In this document: one piece after another, positions 14,001 through 26,608 of the stretch
Layout of the letters: each line of letters starts with the position of its first letter
Position numbering within the stretch: position 1 is the stretch's first letter
DNA from: Xiphias gladius
Taxonomy: Eukaryota; Chordata; Actinopteri; Istiophoriformes; Xiphiidae
Direction: 5' to 3'
Assembly: GCF_016859285.1 (NCBI RefSeq)
Contig: NC_053415.1
Location: forward strand, 21,603,001 to 21,667,000
Length of the DNA: 64,000 bases
Notes under the pieces: generated by a model
Told to the model about the DNA's origin: nothing
Database searches by the model: none
Seen by the model: the letters and a program-made list of their open reading frames with translations, nothing else
Position numbers and translations under genes: made by a program

Positions 14001-17000
14001 GGATGTAGTGATTAACTGAGTTCTTGAGAAGAGGCTTATTCAGCAACAATAACTGAAAACAATTGAAGCAGCAGGTTGCTTCAATCTTCCTTACATGTAG
14101 AACTCAGCCAGGCTTTTTCCCACCAGTCTGGCAGACCGCATCCGGCCGATGGCCCTGTACATCTCCATAGCAGCATGAGAGAGTTCCTGATGCAAGAAGT
14201 GGCCAACAAGGTGGTGGTGAAGGCAGGGAGTTTCCGGGAGATTACGTCAGAAAAAATACTGATTAAAACACTGGTACAGGCATTCAGAGAATGTGTGTGT
14301 TAACCTGCTGGTTTGCCAACTACTGAAATACAACACCAAAGTGTGGCAAGGAGTTGACTTACAAGATAGTGTCTTTCAAAAGCTTCTACAGATGACAAAG
14401 CTTCTTTCAGCTTTTTGTAAGGGCTCTGCAAACTGTTGACTGTGAAGGAAGACATAGGAGACTTAAAATCAAGGAATACACAGCTAATTATAGTCTTCAA
14501 AATAAAAGACAACTTTCTAAACACTGTAATCAAATTTCTTGGCCCAACAAGCTCACACATCTTTCAGTGAAGAGACAATTGGAACCCTAAACGCCCTGAC
14601 ACACTGCACTGAATTTGTGCCCAAACAGACAGGCTCATGCGTCGCCACGTCGGCTGTTAAAAGCTGCCCGTGAACACACTCCCGACACGTATATACGTTC
14701 TGCGCCTGCATTAGATAAAATGCAGGTACCAGTAAGTCATATGTATTTTTTTATCCAAAGAACATTGCAGATACATACAAAACAGTAAGACCACAGGACA
14801 AATACAACACTTTGAATCTTAATAAAAAAGTGCTTGGAATTAGAATTAGGAGGAGGAGGCAAAACATAAGGAGAATCTTATTTAAAAGTTAAAAATGTTT
14901 TTTCAAAAGTTTCATGTAACAGGAGAGTCTGAAAACTCACCAGTCTCAGGCCTCTCATCCCCCAGTCCGGCAAGCAGATCTACAGTCCTGTTCAGGTCCT
15001 CAGATGTTGGTCCCTTCTCTGACACCAGGCCACAGAGTTCCCCCAGGGACTTCAGCTTGAGGAGGAAAACAGGAAAAAAAAAATTTTTTTTTGGAAAACA
15101 CTATTATTTGGAGAAAACAATGTTTACCAAATCTTTGTGGTTTGCTGTTTAAATGAGTGAGTATAAGAAGGAACAAACAATTTCATCCTCTTGAATGTCA
15201 GAGTCAGAAATTTACTGTTGCCATGCACCAGAGCAAATGGTTTTTTTGGAAAAAAATTCTTACAAGTAACATGAATTGTTTTATATATTTTGTAGTGCTC
15301 TAATACTAAAAAAGTGACTAAACAAGGACAGACGCATGTGTCAAATTAACCTTAGGTCCACTGAAGGTATCATGACACATCCAGGAAGTTGTAATAAGTG
15401 ATCAAAGCAAAATCTACATTATTAAATATTTTTGTTACCTTGTCAGTCGCGTAAGCCCACAGACCCACAGTATGGGAGCAGTTTGCAGCTAACTGGGCCT
15501 GATCGCAGCAGTTCTCAATCCTGTGCAAAACTTCCAAGCAGCTGAGGAACACCCAGCAGTCCAGCGCCCCCTCCAGCACCGAAACCTGAACAAGAAAAAA
15601 GAGCAACAATCTACAATATTATAATGGGCGACACATTCAGTTTCAGTCCTTTCAACCAATCTATGTTTTCAACAAAGATTTGTTGTACATCCATTTAAGT
15701 ATGGCTAATGATTCCTAATTATTTTGGTTACCCCTGACCTCTTGTCTAGTGAGGTCTAAACATTCCCTAAATCAGTGGTTCCCACACTTCTGTCTGATGT
15801 ACACCCACAGCCCCTTACAGATGAACTCAACTACCAATTCATCAGCACCACCCACTTGGATTTTGTTTAAGAGGAATGATGTTTTCAACCATTTATTAAT
15901 TACATTTAACTGTTTCAACTTCTCTGCTCACTTGCTGACTAGTTTTCACACGCTCTCGAACGCAACATGTGCTGTTCAGGTGTTACAGGTGATTATATCT
16001 CTCTATCTATATATCTATCTATCTATATATATCTATATCTATATATATCTATATCTATATATATCTATATCTATATCTATATCTATATGGTTTTTTTCTT
16101 TTTGGCTACAGGGGAAACACAGGACGATTTGCTGCGTTTCTATCGGTAAGGTTATTTTGTTCGAGCCAGAGTGTGGGGAGCTTACATTTTAGTATTCAAC
16201 CTGTATAAAGTACACGTTGTCCGACAGATAAATATACTAAAAAAAAAAAAAAAACAGCCCTGTAGGATTTGGTTTACCTCAAGCAGGCGGAGCTCCTGGA
16301 CACAGTTGTGCAGCAGTTCCAGTGCTCTCTGGGTGACCTCCCAGGGCCTCTGGAGGAAGATGAGTAAGGTGCACTGGCGAGAGAACAGGTAGCTCCTAAG
16401 ATCCAACAGGCTGGCTTCCCCTCGCTGGATCCCATCCCTCTTCTCCATGTCAATGGGCCGCCGGAGCAGCAAGCCACTCCAGCTGCGCACCGGGGCGCAG
16501 AATGAGCCCAGCCAGTTAGCTGTGTCTGTGGATAGAGACAGACTAGTCAGACCAAAATCAAAACTAGAATGGACCTTCGATCTTGGAAACAGAAAGTCAA
16601 TGCACAAAATGCTAATGTTTAATTTACTTGAGGACTGCCATATTGAAATCAACCATAGTACCGGGTAGTGGTTACTTACCTCCAGCTCCAAAGTTAAGGA
16701 CATATTGGGTAAAAAGAGCATCTAGTTCATCATACTGGACCAAGGCATCCTCAAACTGCTGCAGCATCTCAAAAACAAAGGCCAGCTCCTCCTCCACAAT
16801 CACACACACACATACACACTTATGTGAGACACAACTGCATTTTGACATTTAAACATTAGAGTGATGAATTTGTTCTCAACTGAGCATTCTGAGTTTAATG
16901 TAATTATCTGTATCTAAAGACACAGAAAACAGTGAACATAAAATCTTTCTATGGCCTTTGAGTCAGCTTCAGTCATACCACTACCTCTACTTCTCTTTTG

Positions 17001-20000
17001 TTGCATACAAACCAAATCACAAATCAGCGTCCACATGCCCGTTATTTTTCTGCCTACCTGGACCATGAAGTATTCACAGAAGCTCCAGCCAGGCTGGGTG
17101 CGTTTCTCCCGGAGCGTACGCATGTCATCCTCAAAGCGTCCCAGGTTCTTGGTGAAGGACATGAGGAGGAGAGTTCGCAGCTTGAGTAATAAGGAATTCC
17201 AGGAGTCCTGCGACCGGGACGAATCCTTCAGAGGATCTGACAGCACCACACACCTGCATCAAGGACAAAAACCTCTGTTTACTCAGGAAAATTTTAATCA
17301 GCATGGTTCCTTATATTTAGTAAGTATTTATTATTGTTGCTCTGCTGTGACAAAATATGAGAAGCAATAAATGATTAGTTATTTTTATTTCTGATTAATC
17401 TTGCAATTATTTTTTAAAGTAACCGCTTTATTATTTAGTCTCCCAAATTGCTTGTTTTGTCTGACCGACGGTGTAAAATCCAAAGATTCAATTTAATTCA
17501 ATTCAGAAAACAGCGAAAGGAAGGAAACAATTACATTACACAATTACACAAACCAGAGAATATTGCCATTTTTGTTTGATAAATTAAAAGATTATCAAAA
17601 CTTGTCAAATAATTTTATGACTGTCAAGTAACTGATTAATCAACTAATCATTTCAGCACTACATACGGTATGATCACACTTCACATCATTCTGTATAGGA
17701 GCAGAACAATCACCTTCTACTGTTACTGTAGCAAAAGCAGAAAGAGGGGACTGACAGTTTCCCGTGAAGGAAGTCAGTCTGTAACCCATCCTTGATGTCT
17801 TCTGCCAATTTCAACTAAATCAACTTGTTTATAGGGAACGTGTCTCCTCACCTGTCATTTTGTTTGTTGCAAAAATCGCTACGGATCTTGTCCACGATGG
17901 ACGACCGAGGAAGGATGTTGGTCTTGTTCTTCTTCTTAGTATCGTTGGTCTCCACAACGATGATGACCCAGTCTGCTGAGCCGTGGGCCCGCAAGCTGTT
18001 CTGCCAGCGAATCATGTCCTCCTTTACCGTGCTCTTATACACCTCGGTATCCTACAACAAAACACAATCCATTTATTATTCAGGCATTTTAGGGACATTT
18101 CCCATTTAAAAAAAAAAAAAAAAGAAAATAAACAGGTATTCCACCCAAAAAAAAAAAAAATCCCAATGTGCTATGAAATAACTGTGGTCTAATGCATCAT
18201 AGATGGCAAATAATTCTTTGCAGTGGGAGTTTGACAAAAAATGATTGTTTTCGGACTGCATCATGTGACTCCACATACATATGAAGGAATACAGCATGTA
18301 AAACTGATGCTACCAATACTATCACAGTGTTGACGGGAGGTATTATCTCACATAGACATTCATAAACATTCCTTACACAGCTGTATTTCATATCAACAGG
18401 GTCATGTAAAAATTACAACTGAATATTGAAGGAAAAGGAAAAAGACAGTCGTTCTTTAAATGACCTGCATGTTGCACCCAATGAGGATGTTTCCACATCA
18501 AAGGCTATTAGAGGACAGAAACTACAAAAAGAATGCTGACCAGCAAGTTTACATTTTATTATAACTAAACCTATAGGATAGTGAATGCTGTGACAGGGAT
18601 TTACTGTGTGAACTGCTGTAAACGGCTGCTGTTTGTGGGTAGTGTTTGTTGCAAATTTGCTGGAACTGAGTAGAGGTGGGATATAATTTGATGAGCCAGT
18701 TATTATGTAAGTGTCCACTGGCAGGGAGAGGAACTGAAGCCCTGGTTGTACGCAGTGTTTTTGAAGGGAATTTGCAGTTACAGTGTTTTCGATCATTTCT
18801 GGGGTTTGGGTAATGGTGACCATTTCAATGACACCGCACATGCCATCACGAGTAGATAGACATTAGTACATTTAGCTGTAAACACGTTTGGTGTGTTTTT
18901 GTTGAAGCATTCATCAACTGTTATTATTTATTAACTGTCCCACTGAAGGTTTATAGGGATTATTGTATAACTTATCATTAGTTTAAGACTGTACAGACCC
19001 ATGAAAAACCCACACAGGTCTTCTCAGTTACACTGGCTGATTATTTCTGTCAGACTGTCATTGACAAGGGTGCCCCTTGATTGTGAATAGATCCATTGTC
19101 TTTAATGCCCACTTCCTGGGTTGCTACAGTTTACATTCACAAGCTGAACAGGTCAGTGCAGAAGCTGCATGTGCATTATTTTAGCAGAAAAATAACTGCC
19201 TGTAATTCCATTATTTAAATACAAACACAGTAGTTAAGTGTGACTAGTTCGTACACTGTGGTTTTATGGCATCTGCGGGTAACATCTCACCCTTTGAACC
19301 ATGTCTACCACGTTGCCCACCTGTCCTCACCACCTGGGATACTGTCATGCTCTGTGCATGGGATTTGCTGCTCTTTATAGAAAAAGAAGGGGGAGGTGGC
19401 AGCCGTGCCTAACCACCACGTTCAATCTGCTTGTACTGTTAACACTGTGTGGGTGCATACAGGCTGCGCTTGACTGACATCTCCATAACTCTCCATTTAG
19501 CCAAAGCTATTCCAGCAGAAAACTTGTAACTTTTTATGTCTGAGTTTACCTCTTTATTTACACCGTCCCCTTTACAAAAGGAGTACGCTTTACTGCTCCA
19601 CTGTGACATCGTGGTTTGTGAAACTGTAATGAAGTGCTGGTGACTGGTCAGGAAAACCTGCAAATCTAATACAACCTGCACCACCTATAGGTAGTGGAAG
19701 TATGTGTCTGTGGGTTTTGAGGTTTTGGATTTTTAAACTTTTGCCCCTCAGTGACTGTCTGTGTGCACAAATTAATCATTTCATCTTAACCTATCTTGTG
19801 TTTTACATTTTAAAACAGCGGAATATAAATTTTGTTTACTGGAGCACAGAAATTGTTGATCAAAACAAAACTGAATTTCTGTGTAAGATTTAGGTCTTCA
19901 AGGTAAAAATCAATACATATGACAAATAAAATCTGTTGCTATTATTTATCTTTGGATATCCAAAGGTAAATGGTGTCTAAATATTCACTTGGTAATTAAA

Positions 20001-23000
20001 CACCAGCTTGGCTAATATATACTTTAAGTTGTTTGTCAGAGAGGTATTGATTTCCACTCTCACCGAACTCCAAAAAAGCTGAACAGTCTAAGTGTCACAA
20101 AGTTAGGCTTATTTACAGGTCATTGTATTAAACTCTAATACTGTACAGGCGTAAATGTGACTGTGTCAATACTGCATGACCACAAAGGCTCACTACTCCC
20201 ACAATATAGGCATAATCTTTTTGGCATGGATATGTCATGAGTCATGGGTTGATGATAGCACTTCCTTAACCTAATCAGCTGCTTAGTCAGCAGCAGCAGG
20301 CTCCTGCTTCCCTTCTTGTTTTTCACCCCCATGCTTTCCCTAGGCAGTCTTGCAGACTAGACTTCAAGTTCAGTTTAACCTGGTGACATCAGGCTCCCAA
20401 AAGTGCATCAAGACCGTGTGCACAATAAGGCAGGTACATTTGTAAAGAGTTGTAAACATAACAAATCACACAATACAAGTGTTCTCATTGATTTGTCTTT
20501 GCATTTATGATGTCCGACAAGTTAAAAAGAAACAGTTCAGTAACAGTAGGAACAGTAGTAACAGTAATTTAACCCAAAGTCGCAAAGCAGTAGCAAAGGA
20601 ATTTACCAGGTGCCTTTGTTAGCATGACCAGAAGTCAAATAATTATTATACTTATACAGCTATCGGCCAATAAACACATAAAATTATCACTACAACTACA
20701 CCGGCAATATGTTTTCGGCAACAGTGAAACATAAAATAGCAGAGTGGGAGGTGATAAAATGTGGGTTAAACCCACTGAGATCAAACAGTACCAGGACATA
20801 TTCAACCCCACTCTTTTCCAACGTATGGCAAACAGGAACAAAACTGACACAGACAAGAATTTCTTAATGTGCTTTCTTTCCAATTCATCTACAAGTAGTA
20901 TGCAAGAGCTGTGAGTTAAAAACTTTTTATGCAGGCCTTCCTTGTGTCTTAACATAGTCTTACGTGGCACAATGCAACTCCTCATTTTCACTGTGTTGTC
21001 AGGGAAATTGCTGAGTGCCTGAATGATTGAGGTTGTTGAGCAAGGTGTGTGCTTGTTTGTGTGTTTGTGTTTGTGTTTGTGTGTGTGCGTGTGTGTGTGT
21101 GCGTGTGTGTGCGCGCGGCTGTGCTGTAAAGTTACTCACACAGCAATCAGTCCAGTAGATGTGGAGGAAGGGGAAGGTGAGGAGAGCCTTGTTGCCCTCC
21201 TTGGGGAGGAGCTCCTCTTTAAACTGGACAAAATTAGCTTCAAGGTGGATCATTTTTGGTGCACGGCCGTATGTCCTGTACCGAAAAGAAAGCAGAGTTT
21301 ATAGGATCAATTATATGGTGTTTACGATTACTATGATTTTTATTGTACCACGACAAAATAAGATTATATTATATCTATGAAATAACCCCGCCTGAATGTT
21401 CTACAGATTTATTCTCCACATTCAACCCCATGCAACCACATGCAGTCAAACTCAAAAATAAACATCAACACTGACCCCTGAATCTGTCACTGGAATTTAG
21501 AGCTTAGTATAAAAGTATTCTTAGGGAAATTCAGTTTATTGTCATAGTTTTGACTAATACTGTCCCTTTATCAAATCCAACTGAAAAGAGAACAGGGCCT
21601 TTATTTGAGACAGGGTATTACAAGAGACAAACTTTTTGCAATATTTCTAATTTCCACTTTAGAAGTGTATTCCTTGTTTGAGAGATACTAAACAAGTTGC
21701 TCTGTTAACTTGCTGTTGCTGCAAAACAGTGGCAATAAGACCCAGGGTCTAAAATATACAATTTTATGTTTAAACATTACATCCTCCCCTTTAACCTTTA
21801 GTACAAGATCTCTGGGGCTGTGTTTTCATTCTCCGTTATTAACCTTGCTCTTCAAAAACCACCACAATACAGAACACAGTTGACAAACAGTGTACAGATA
21901 CATTCAGCCTGGTCATGGTCAATATCTCCTTCTGAACACATCAAAACCATTGTTTGACACACATCAAAACTCTAATAGTCGTCACTGGTACACTCCATTG
22001 ACTCACTCCAATTTCTTGGCACTCACAAGTAATAACCTTTAACGGAATATCAATGCAGACATCATATTAACAAGCCCAACAAGACTTTACTTCCCATTTC
22101 AACTCATAAAATTCAAGGTGAGGCAAGTAACTCCTGCTCCATTTGCATTCAGCCGTCATAGAAAGCATCCTTACATAATACACAGCAGTTTATTGTCACA
22201 GTGTGGATGAGAATAATTCATCAGAAAGCACCAGCGATCCCACCCAGTCATTAAATGTCTCTATCCGCAAGTACAGAGGATAGTAAAGGGAGTGAAGCAC
22301 AAAGTCTCTGACCCTGTAACCCAGATGGTTTCTTACCCATCACCACCACTGTTAAAACTCTAAACTAACAGTTACTGAACGGTTTCATATTTATGTACAT
22401 CCTGCACTCACTGCTGCCTAAATGATGCTTGTCCTTTACTATAAATGTTTCATGCATGTCATGTCTTGCGGCTCTGATTGTGTCTATTTAAGAAATTAAA
22501 AATGCATAGTGTAATGATGTTAAACATTGGACGACCTGTACCGAAAACATAACCACCAACATGAATGGGAGAGTGGACAAAAATTCAAGAGTAGCCCTTT
22601 AAATACATTTTTCAAAATAACCGTATATCTCTCTGACAGTGTCAAAAACAATTGAGATTTACAACCTTCACGATGATAATTAATACCATGCTTTTTCCAC
22701 GATGCATTCAGCAGGGCAGTACTCACCGCCTCCATTCCATTGGCTCCCTGGGAAGTTGTTGGGCCAATGACGTATAGAGAGACGTAAACAAGCCCTGGTC
22801 TCCAGCACCTGTGATGAAAGGGGGAGAACAAAGGAGGTTTAAACATTAGGTCAGAAAAGAAGAAATCAAATAGCTCTTGGGAAAACTGAAATCTACTATG
22901 TAGCCATTGTCATGTCCTCATAACAATAACTGAGTAGTACAAGCAGTAAGTAAGTAGTAAAATTCTAATATTATGATTGTGTTTAATAATTTAAACACCC

Positions 23001-26000
23001 TAAACTCAAGTGAAAAGCAAGATTACAAAGTGAAACGCTACTAAGAAAACCAAAAGTTAAAAGTATGTCTTGGGAACTGTGTTGTAGGCCTTGGATATTA
23101 TCTCTTTATTACAAGTGATTCACATGTCCCTGCACATTTCATACTTTGAGAAATGAGAATGAGTCAGTCCTCTCTCCCATTTGCTTCCTTTAATGTGCAG
23201 ACCAACTTTGATCAACAAAAACAACTCTGAAGTTGATCCATCCTCTAAATCACCACCAAACCTGTGGACCAGGACCCCACCTGGCAACCTATGACTGTTA
23301 CAATTCCCAGTCCAGCACAAAAATAAAGTGACTTAAATTTCACGGCAGGTGATTCATTTCAGAAATGTTCAAGCTGTCATTCATGGTAGCTGTTTGCATT
23401 TTAATAACTGGACCACCACATCCAATTAACTATCTGAAAAGCCCCTTTTTATGACTATTCCCCAAGGGTAAACAGTAATACTGGTCTTACACTGTTCACT
23501 CAGTATGGATGTAAACACCCTCAAACGTGCTGCAAGACGAAAATCAGCACTTAAACTTCACAGTCAGTTCTATTGAACCCAGTGTGCTGGAACTGGGCCA
23601 AAACACTTCCCTGTGCTAAGAATTTGACTGCACTGTAAATAGATTACCCTCACTGATCATGTGGATTTTTGCTGTGTGGCATATGACCTAGCTATTGCAT
23701 CATAGGCCATAAGTGAAAAGGTTTGAGTAATTTGCATGTGCAATCAAGACAGTAACCTAATATCAACTGGTCACTCTTACAATTCTTGGCAGCCAGCAAA
23801 CACTGTAATTTGTTGGTCTTCTTAATCTGGCACAGACCAGTGTGATTCGATATGAAACTGGGAGATCAATGTCATTGTTAAAATGCATGCACATTTATTT
23901 AAAGCACCCGTGTGCTTTGGTTTATATCATTAATCCTTCAAGGGTGCTAACGCTTAAGTATACGCCAAACAAAACTTAACTTTGAATGTTCACAAAAGTT
24001 AACACATAGAGTTGCCATCAAATGCAGCCCACGCAAAATAAACACCGGTAAAATCCTTTTGACTGTGTGACCCAATCATACAGAAAGGATCACATAATAA
24101 AAAAAGTATGTAAAAGTACAACACTGCTCATCTTGCTGGGGCGTCTGGAAAAGCAGAAGGAGCAGAGGGTTGCACACGCGTAACTCTGATGCAAGCATTT
24201 ATTCATAAATCTATAAATCAGTGTTTCGGCATGTGCTAACTTTTTTTTTTTTTAGGATAAAGTGACACTTCATCTGAGTGGCACGTACAGCCTGCAGGTA
24301 ATTTAAATCAATGATCTCACCGCGCGGTCATCACAAACTTAGAAAGAGAGTCGTCATTTGTAGCCAAGAAAAGCACCTAACATTTGTACCCCCTCCCCAG
24401 AACTCTGCTGTTTTCCGCATCCAACTTTAGACAACTGGAGGCTCACACAGTGAACCTAATAATAAACACTGTCGAAGGTAAACTCTCATGTCAGTTTCAT
24501 TCTATATTCTGACTTACAAATGCCCCTTTCTACCTCAGCCCTTGTGTCTCTCCTGTAACCATAAGATTTATAGTTAAGAATTAGCATTCAAATTCCAAAA
24601 AAAAAGATCCTCTCCAAAGTACAGTAAATAAACATTTTAACCATCCTTGACCAAAGGAAGCTAGAAACTGGAAAGGTAACGGTTTACTTATCCAGTTGCC
24701 TTCTCTGCTTAGATTAGAGAAGGGAGACATTAGACATTTACACCATGGTCACTAGGGCTGCAACTAACGACTATTTTCATCATCGAGTAATCTGCCAATC
24801 TTTTCTTCTGTTGGTCAACCGATTGTTCGTCTAAATAATATTAAAAAATTGTGAAAATTGCGAATCATGAGCTGCAGAGCCAAAGGTGATGTCGTCAAAT
24901 GTCCTGTTCTGTCTGACAAAAAAAGCCTAAGAGGTATTCAGTTTACTCAGATATAAAACAGAGAAAAGCAGCAAATCCTGCCATTTGAAAAGCTGGAACC
25001 AGAGACTGTGTAGCAGTGTTTAGTTTTTATAACACTTTTGCTTGAAACAAAACTCAAAGGATTAATCAAGTGGTAAAATAGTAGCCGATTATTTTTCTGA
25101 TTAATCACCTAATTGTTGCAGCTCTAATGTTACAGACTCTTTGAGGGATATGGATGTGTCCTAATAATCACTATGGTAATGATTGTTACACAACCTCAAG
25201 GCTTCCTTGTATTTATCTTAGACTGAGTTGCTTATTCTTGTATCTAATTATCAATGCAGAGGTCATAAATAGAACAATGATGAGTCCAGAGGCATAGACC
25301 TGCGTTGGGACACCTGTCAGAGGACACAGGTGCTCGCTGGTCCCTACTCCGGGCGATCTGTAATTTAGGATTTTGAATCTACCAACACTGGTAAACTGTC
25401 ATACCCATTATTTCCTGTCATATTCCGACTTCCCAGCGCCACTCTCTACTCCTCCTTACTCCAGCACTGGAGCACCTTAGGCGCACTGTCCTAAAAACGG
25501 AGCAGCCTGCGGCGTGATGTGAAGCTGGCACCCACCGCCAGAGTCGGTTCCTAAAATAACCGTTCCAAGAAGCTTCCAAGAGACTCCAAGGGAATTATGA
25601 ATGGAAAACCGACCCCCATCGTCCAAGCAGCATGTGGCGCCTGCTGCCCGTGCTGCTAACACACAGGAAACGGCGGCTGTCCAGTGGGGAACAAGGTGAA
25701 ATCCTTCCCAAAACTGCAGCTTCTCGCCGTGACGTTATATCGTTAGCTCGGCCTGTTAATCAATGTAGCCACTAGCTAGCTGAGAGCGACGCCGCTTTCC
25801 AAGCGAACACTTTGCGCAGACAGCTGTGCAGCCTATGAGTACGAAAATATTACGAGTAGAAATTAAGCCACCAGACGCCACACACGCGCTCACAGCGTTT
25901 CCAGCCTGGTTAATAGGAGTGTACCTGCTAGCTTAGCTAAAACGAGCTAATACCCATAGCTAGCAGGCTAACTGTCAAGACCAGAAAAAACAAGACTATA

Positions 26001-26087
26001 ACGCCTCCTTTTTCATAAACACTCACATGTCACAATCGGCTTGTTTTCCATAGTATAGATGATTGGCTTTTCCTCTTGACACTCCAT
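5787..26087 (-). CDS. trappc10: Trafficking protein particle complex subunit 10 (TRAPPC10/TMEM1), complete
   Basis: TRAPPC10 is a large subunit specific to TRAPPII, which tethers vesicles and activates Rab GTPases at the Golgi/trans-Golgi. Coding exons, 5' to 3': 26087-26027, 22808-22727, 21275-21140, 18051-17852, 17253-17058, 16791-16680, 16525-16278, 15585-15439, 15055-14941, 14439-14363, 14186-14095, 13578-13438, 12860-12751, 12404-11872, 11753-11612, 10969-10811, 10338-10109, 9579-9479, 9185-9062, 8210-8046, 7903-7723, 6882-6688, 6034-5787. All have GT/AG borders, phases agree, and the total is 3795 nt (1264 residues; human about 1259). Human-like blocks run end to end: TMENKPIVTCAGDQ, APKMIHLEANFVQFKEELLP, KKKNKTNILPRSSIVDKIRS, SFTKNLGRFEDDMRTLREKR, RSYLFSRQCTL, EGWSLPVTHTRKQIAECQKL, RSPSDNSLNSTGVVC, GTYTLRQLCA, EKVTSISLPQ, MPRLEPFSPGQVFNHS. 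The N-terminal half is helical TRAPP-type; the C-terminal half is beta-sandwich-like. No frameshift or internal stop was found. Confidence 0.97.
7070..7361. repeat. Interspersed AT-rich repeat, 'gctgcaac' family (degenerate copy)
   Basis: This copy in trappc10 intron 22 has the family's diagnostic gattaatcag/gttaattgtttcat blocks and ends in cattcagccctaat-like sequence. The family is described under the fuller copy at 24754-25125. Ends are approximate. Confidence 0.5.
9716..10034. repeat. Interspersed AT-rich repeat, 'gctgcaac' family copy
   Basis: It lies in trappc10 intron 17. It shares with the copy at 24754 the ordered blocks gattaatctgc, gttggtcaataaaa, caaatgtcttgttttgtcc, cagcaaatcctcacatttga and the closing gatgaattgatt. 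No coding capacity is seen. Confidence 0.65.
11009..11063. repeat. (CA)n microsatellite
   Basis: A continuous CA tract of about 55 bases lies in the intron between trappc10 exons 15 and 16, just upstream (gene sense) of the exon 16 acceptor. It is likely length-polymorphic. Confidence 0.97.
11872..12404 (-). CDS. trappc10: trappc10 exon 14, largest exon
   Basis: This 533-nt exon covers about residues 573-750, starting SHKVNLSMGVFAQLTRLQF. It holds the variable linker around the conserved ERSPSDNSLN-like block (here DRSPSDNSLNSTGVVCKN) and ends in LEPGNNSIIFTAP. The middle (about 12080-12260) is poor in recognisable conservation and Ser/Gly/Gln-rich, as expected of a linker between the alpha-helical N-terminal half and the beta-rich C-terminal half. 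Confidence 0.93.
15994..16088. repeat. (TATC)n/(TATATC)n microsatellite
   Basis: This compound tetra/hexanucleotide tract of about 95 bases sits in the intron between trappc10 exons 7 and 8. It is imperfect, mixing TATC and TATATC units. Confidence 0.93.
17370..17660. repeat. Interspersed AT-rich repeat, 'gctgcaac' family copy
   Basis: It lies in trappc10 intron 4. It holds the blocks ttctgattaatcttgcaatt, aattgcttgttttgtctgac, attcagaaaacagcgaa and the closing ctgattaatcaactaatcat followed by ttcagcact. It is more diverged than the copy at 24754. Confidence 0.6.
18052..21139 (-). other. trappc10 intron 3 (3.1 kb)
   Basis: The intron lies between the exons encoding YWTDCC and DTEVYKSTVKED. 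It is AT-rich, with adenine runs at 18108-18160. The one longer reading frame (18413-18841, minus) has no recognisable domain and no splice partners. I see no nested gene. Confidence 0.7.
21043..21116. repeat. Interrupted (GT)n tract
   Basis: An imperfect GT/GC-GT tract immediately follows the donor of trappc10 exon 3 (within 100 bases on the gene strand). It shows TTTGTG and GCGTG interruptions. Confidence 0.9.
22809..26026 (-). other. trappc10 intron 1 (3.2 kb)
   Basis: This first intron separates the start exon from the exon encoding AGDQGLFTSLYTSLAQQLPR. Its promoter-proximal third (about 25400-26026) is less AT-rich and contains repeated gctagc/gctaac words. It carries the best copy of the 'gctgcaac' repeat (24754-25125). 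No other gene is seen. Confidence 0.7.
24754..25125. repeat. Interspersed AT-rich repeat with short inverted ends, 'gctgcaac' family reference copy
   Basis: The element begins agggctgcaactaacgact and ends aattgttgcagctct, so the ends are inverted copies of AGNGCTGCAAC. Internal blocks (gattaatca at both ends, gatgtcgtcaaatgtcctg, cagcaaatcctgccatttga) recur at 7070, 9716, 17370, 26342, 43317 and 49630. It is about 370 bases long, non-coding and AT-rich, so a MITE-like non-autonomous element is likely. Similar sequences are abundant in teleost genomes. Confidence 0.75.
26027..26087 (-). CDS. trappc10: trappc10 coding exon 1 and start codon choice
   Basis: The ATG at 26087 gives MECQEEKPIIYTMENKPIVT before the donor ACAT/GTGAGT. 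A second in-frame ATG at 26051 would start at MENKP. I prefer 26087 because the human protein has a comparable extension ending in VIYTMENKP, and here IIYT aligns with it. The exon ends in phase 1 and joins exon 2 (GT-GCT-GGA) across a 3.2 kb intron to give TCAGDQ. Confidence 0.85.
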
Positions 26088-26194
26088 ATGTGTTAGCGGT
26101 AGGACTCCATGAAAATGACATACAAACTGAAGTTTATTATTAGTAAGTGCTTATGTGTGCAGTTGTATTGAATCGATGGGGCCTATGTCCCCCC

Positions 26195-26215
26195 GCTGCA
26201 CTTCCGGGAAGTGCG
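26195..26215. promoter_or_regulatory. ETS-type site in the trappc10 promoter region
   Basis: The sequence ACTTCCGGGAAGTGCG contains a core ETS motif (ACTTCCGG) and a near-palindromic partner (GGAAGT), about 110 bases upstream of the start codon. ETS sites of this kind are typical of TATA-less housekeeping promoters, which suits a constitutive trafficking gene. Binding is inferred. Confidence 0.45.
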
Positions 26216-26341
26216 TAAGCTGTGCGTCATTAAAGGGTCGACCTGTGCTTTTTTTTTTTTTTTTAAAGTACAGGTGCGAAGAAGATCGCAGGTGCAGCGA
26301 AACGATGTCAGATTCTTTATTTTACGTAAGAAACTTGTAAG

Positions 26342-26565
26342 AAATGCCCATCACAGTTTACCCAGAGCTGACAAGTGAAAAATTTTGGAAATATTCAGTT
26401 TACTCGAATTTAAAACAAGGGAAATGAGCAAGTCCTCACATTTGTCAAGCTGACACCAAAAAAGTGTTTAGCATTTAGCATGAGAAATGAAGACAATTAA
26501 TCAGTTATCAAAACAGTTGCTGAATAATAGTTTGATCAGTGACTAATAATCTAATTGTTTAAGTT
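26342..26565. repeat. Interspersed AT-rich repeat, 'gctgcaac' family, partial copy
   Basis: It contains tattcagtttactcgaattt, gagcaagtcctcacatttgt and ttaatcagttatcaaaacag in family order, upstream of trappc10. The left end is missing. Confidence 0.6.
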
Positions 26566-26608
26566 ATTTTTTTTACAATGCATCATATTTTACACATACA
26601 TGTACTTA

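Noticed and set aside
18413-18841. 142-residue minus-strand frame in trappc10 intron 3
   Set aside because: No domain, no splice partners, and the flanking exons join perfectly without it.
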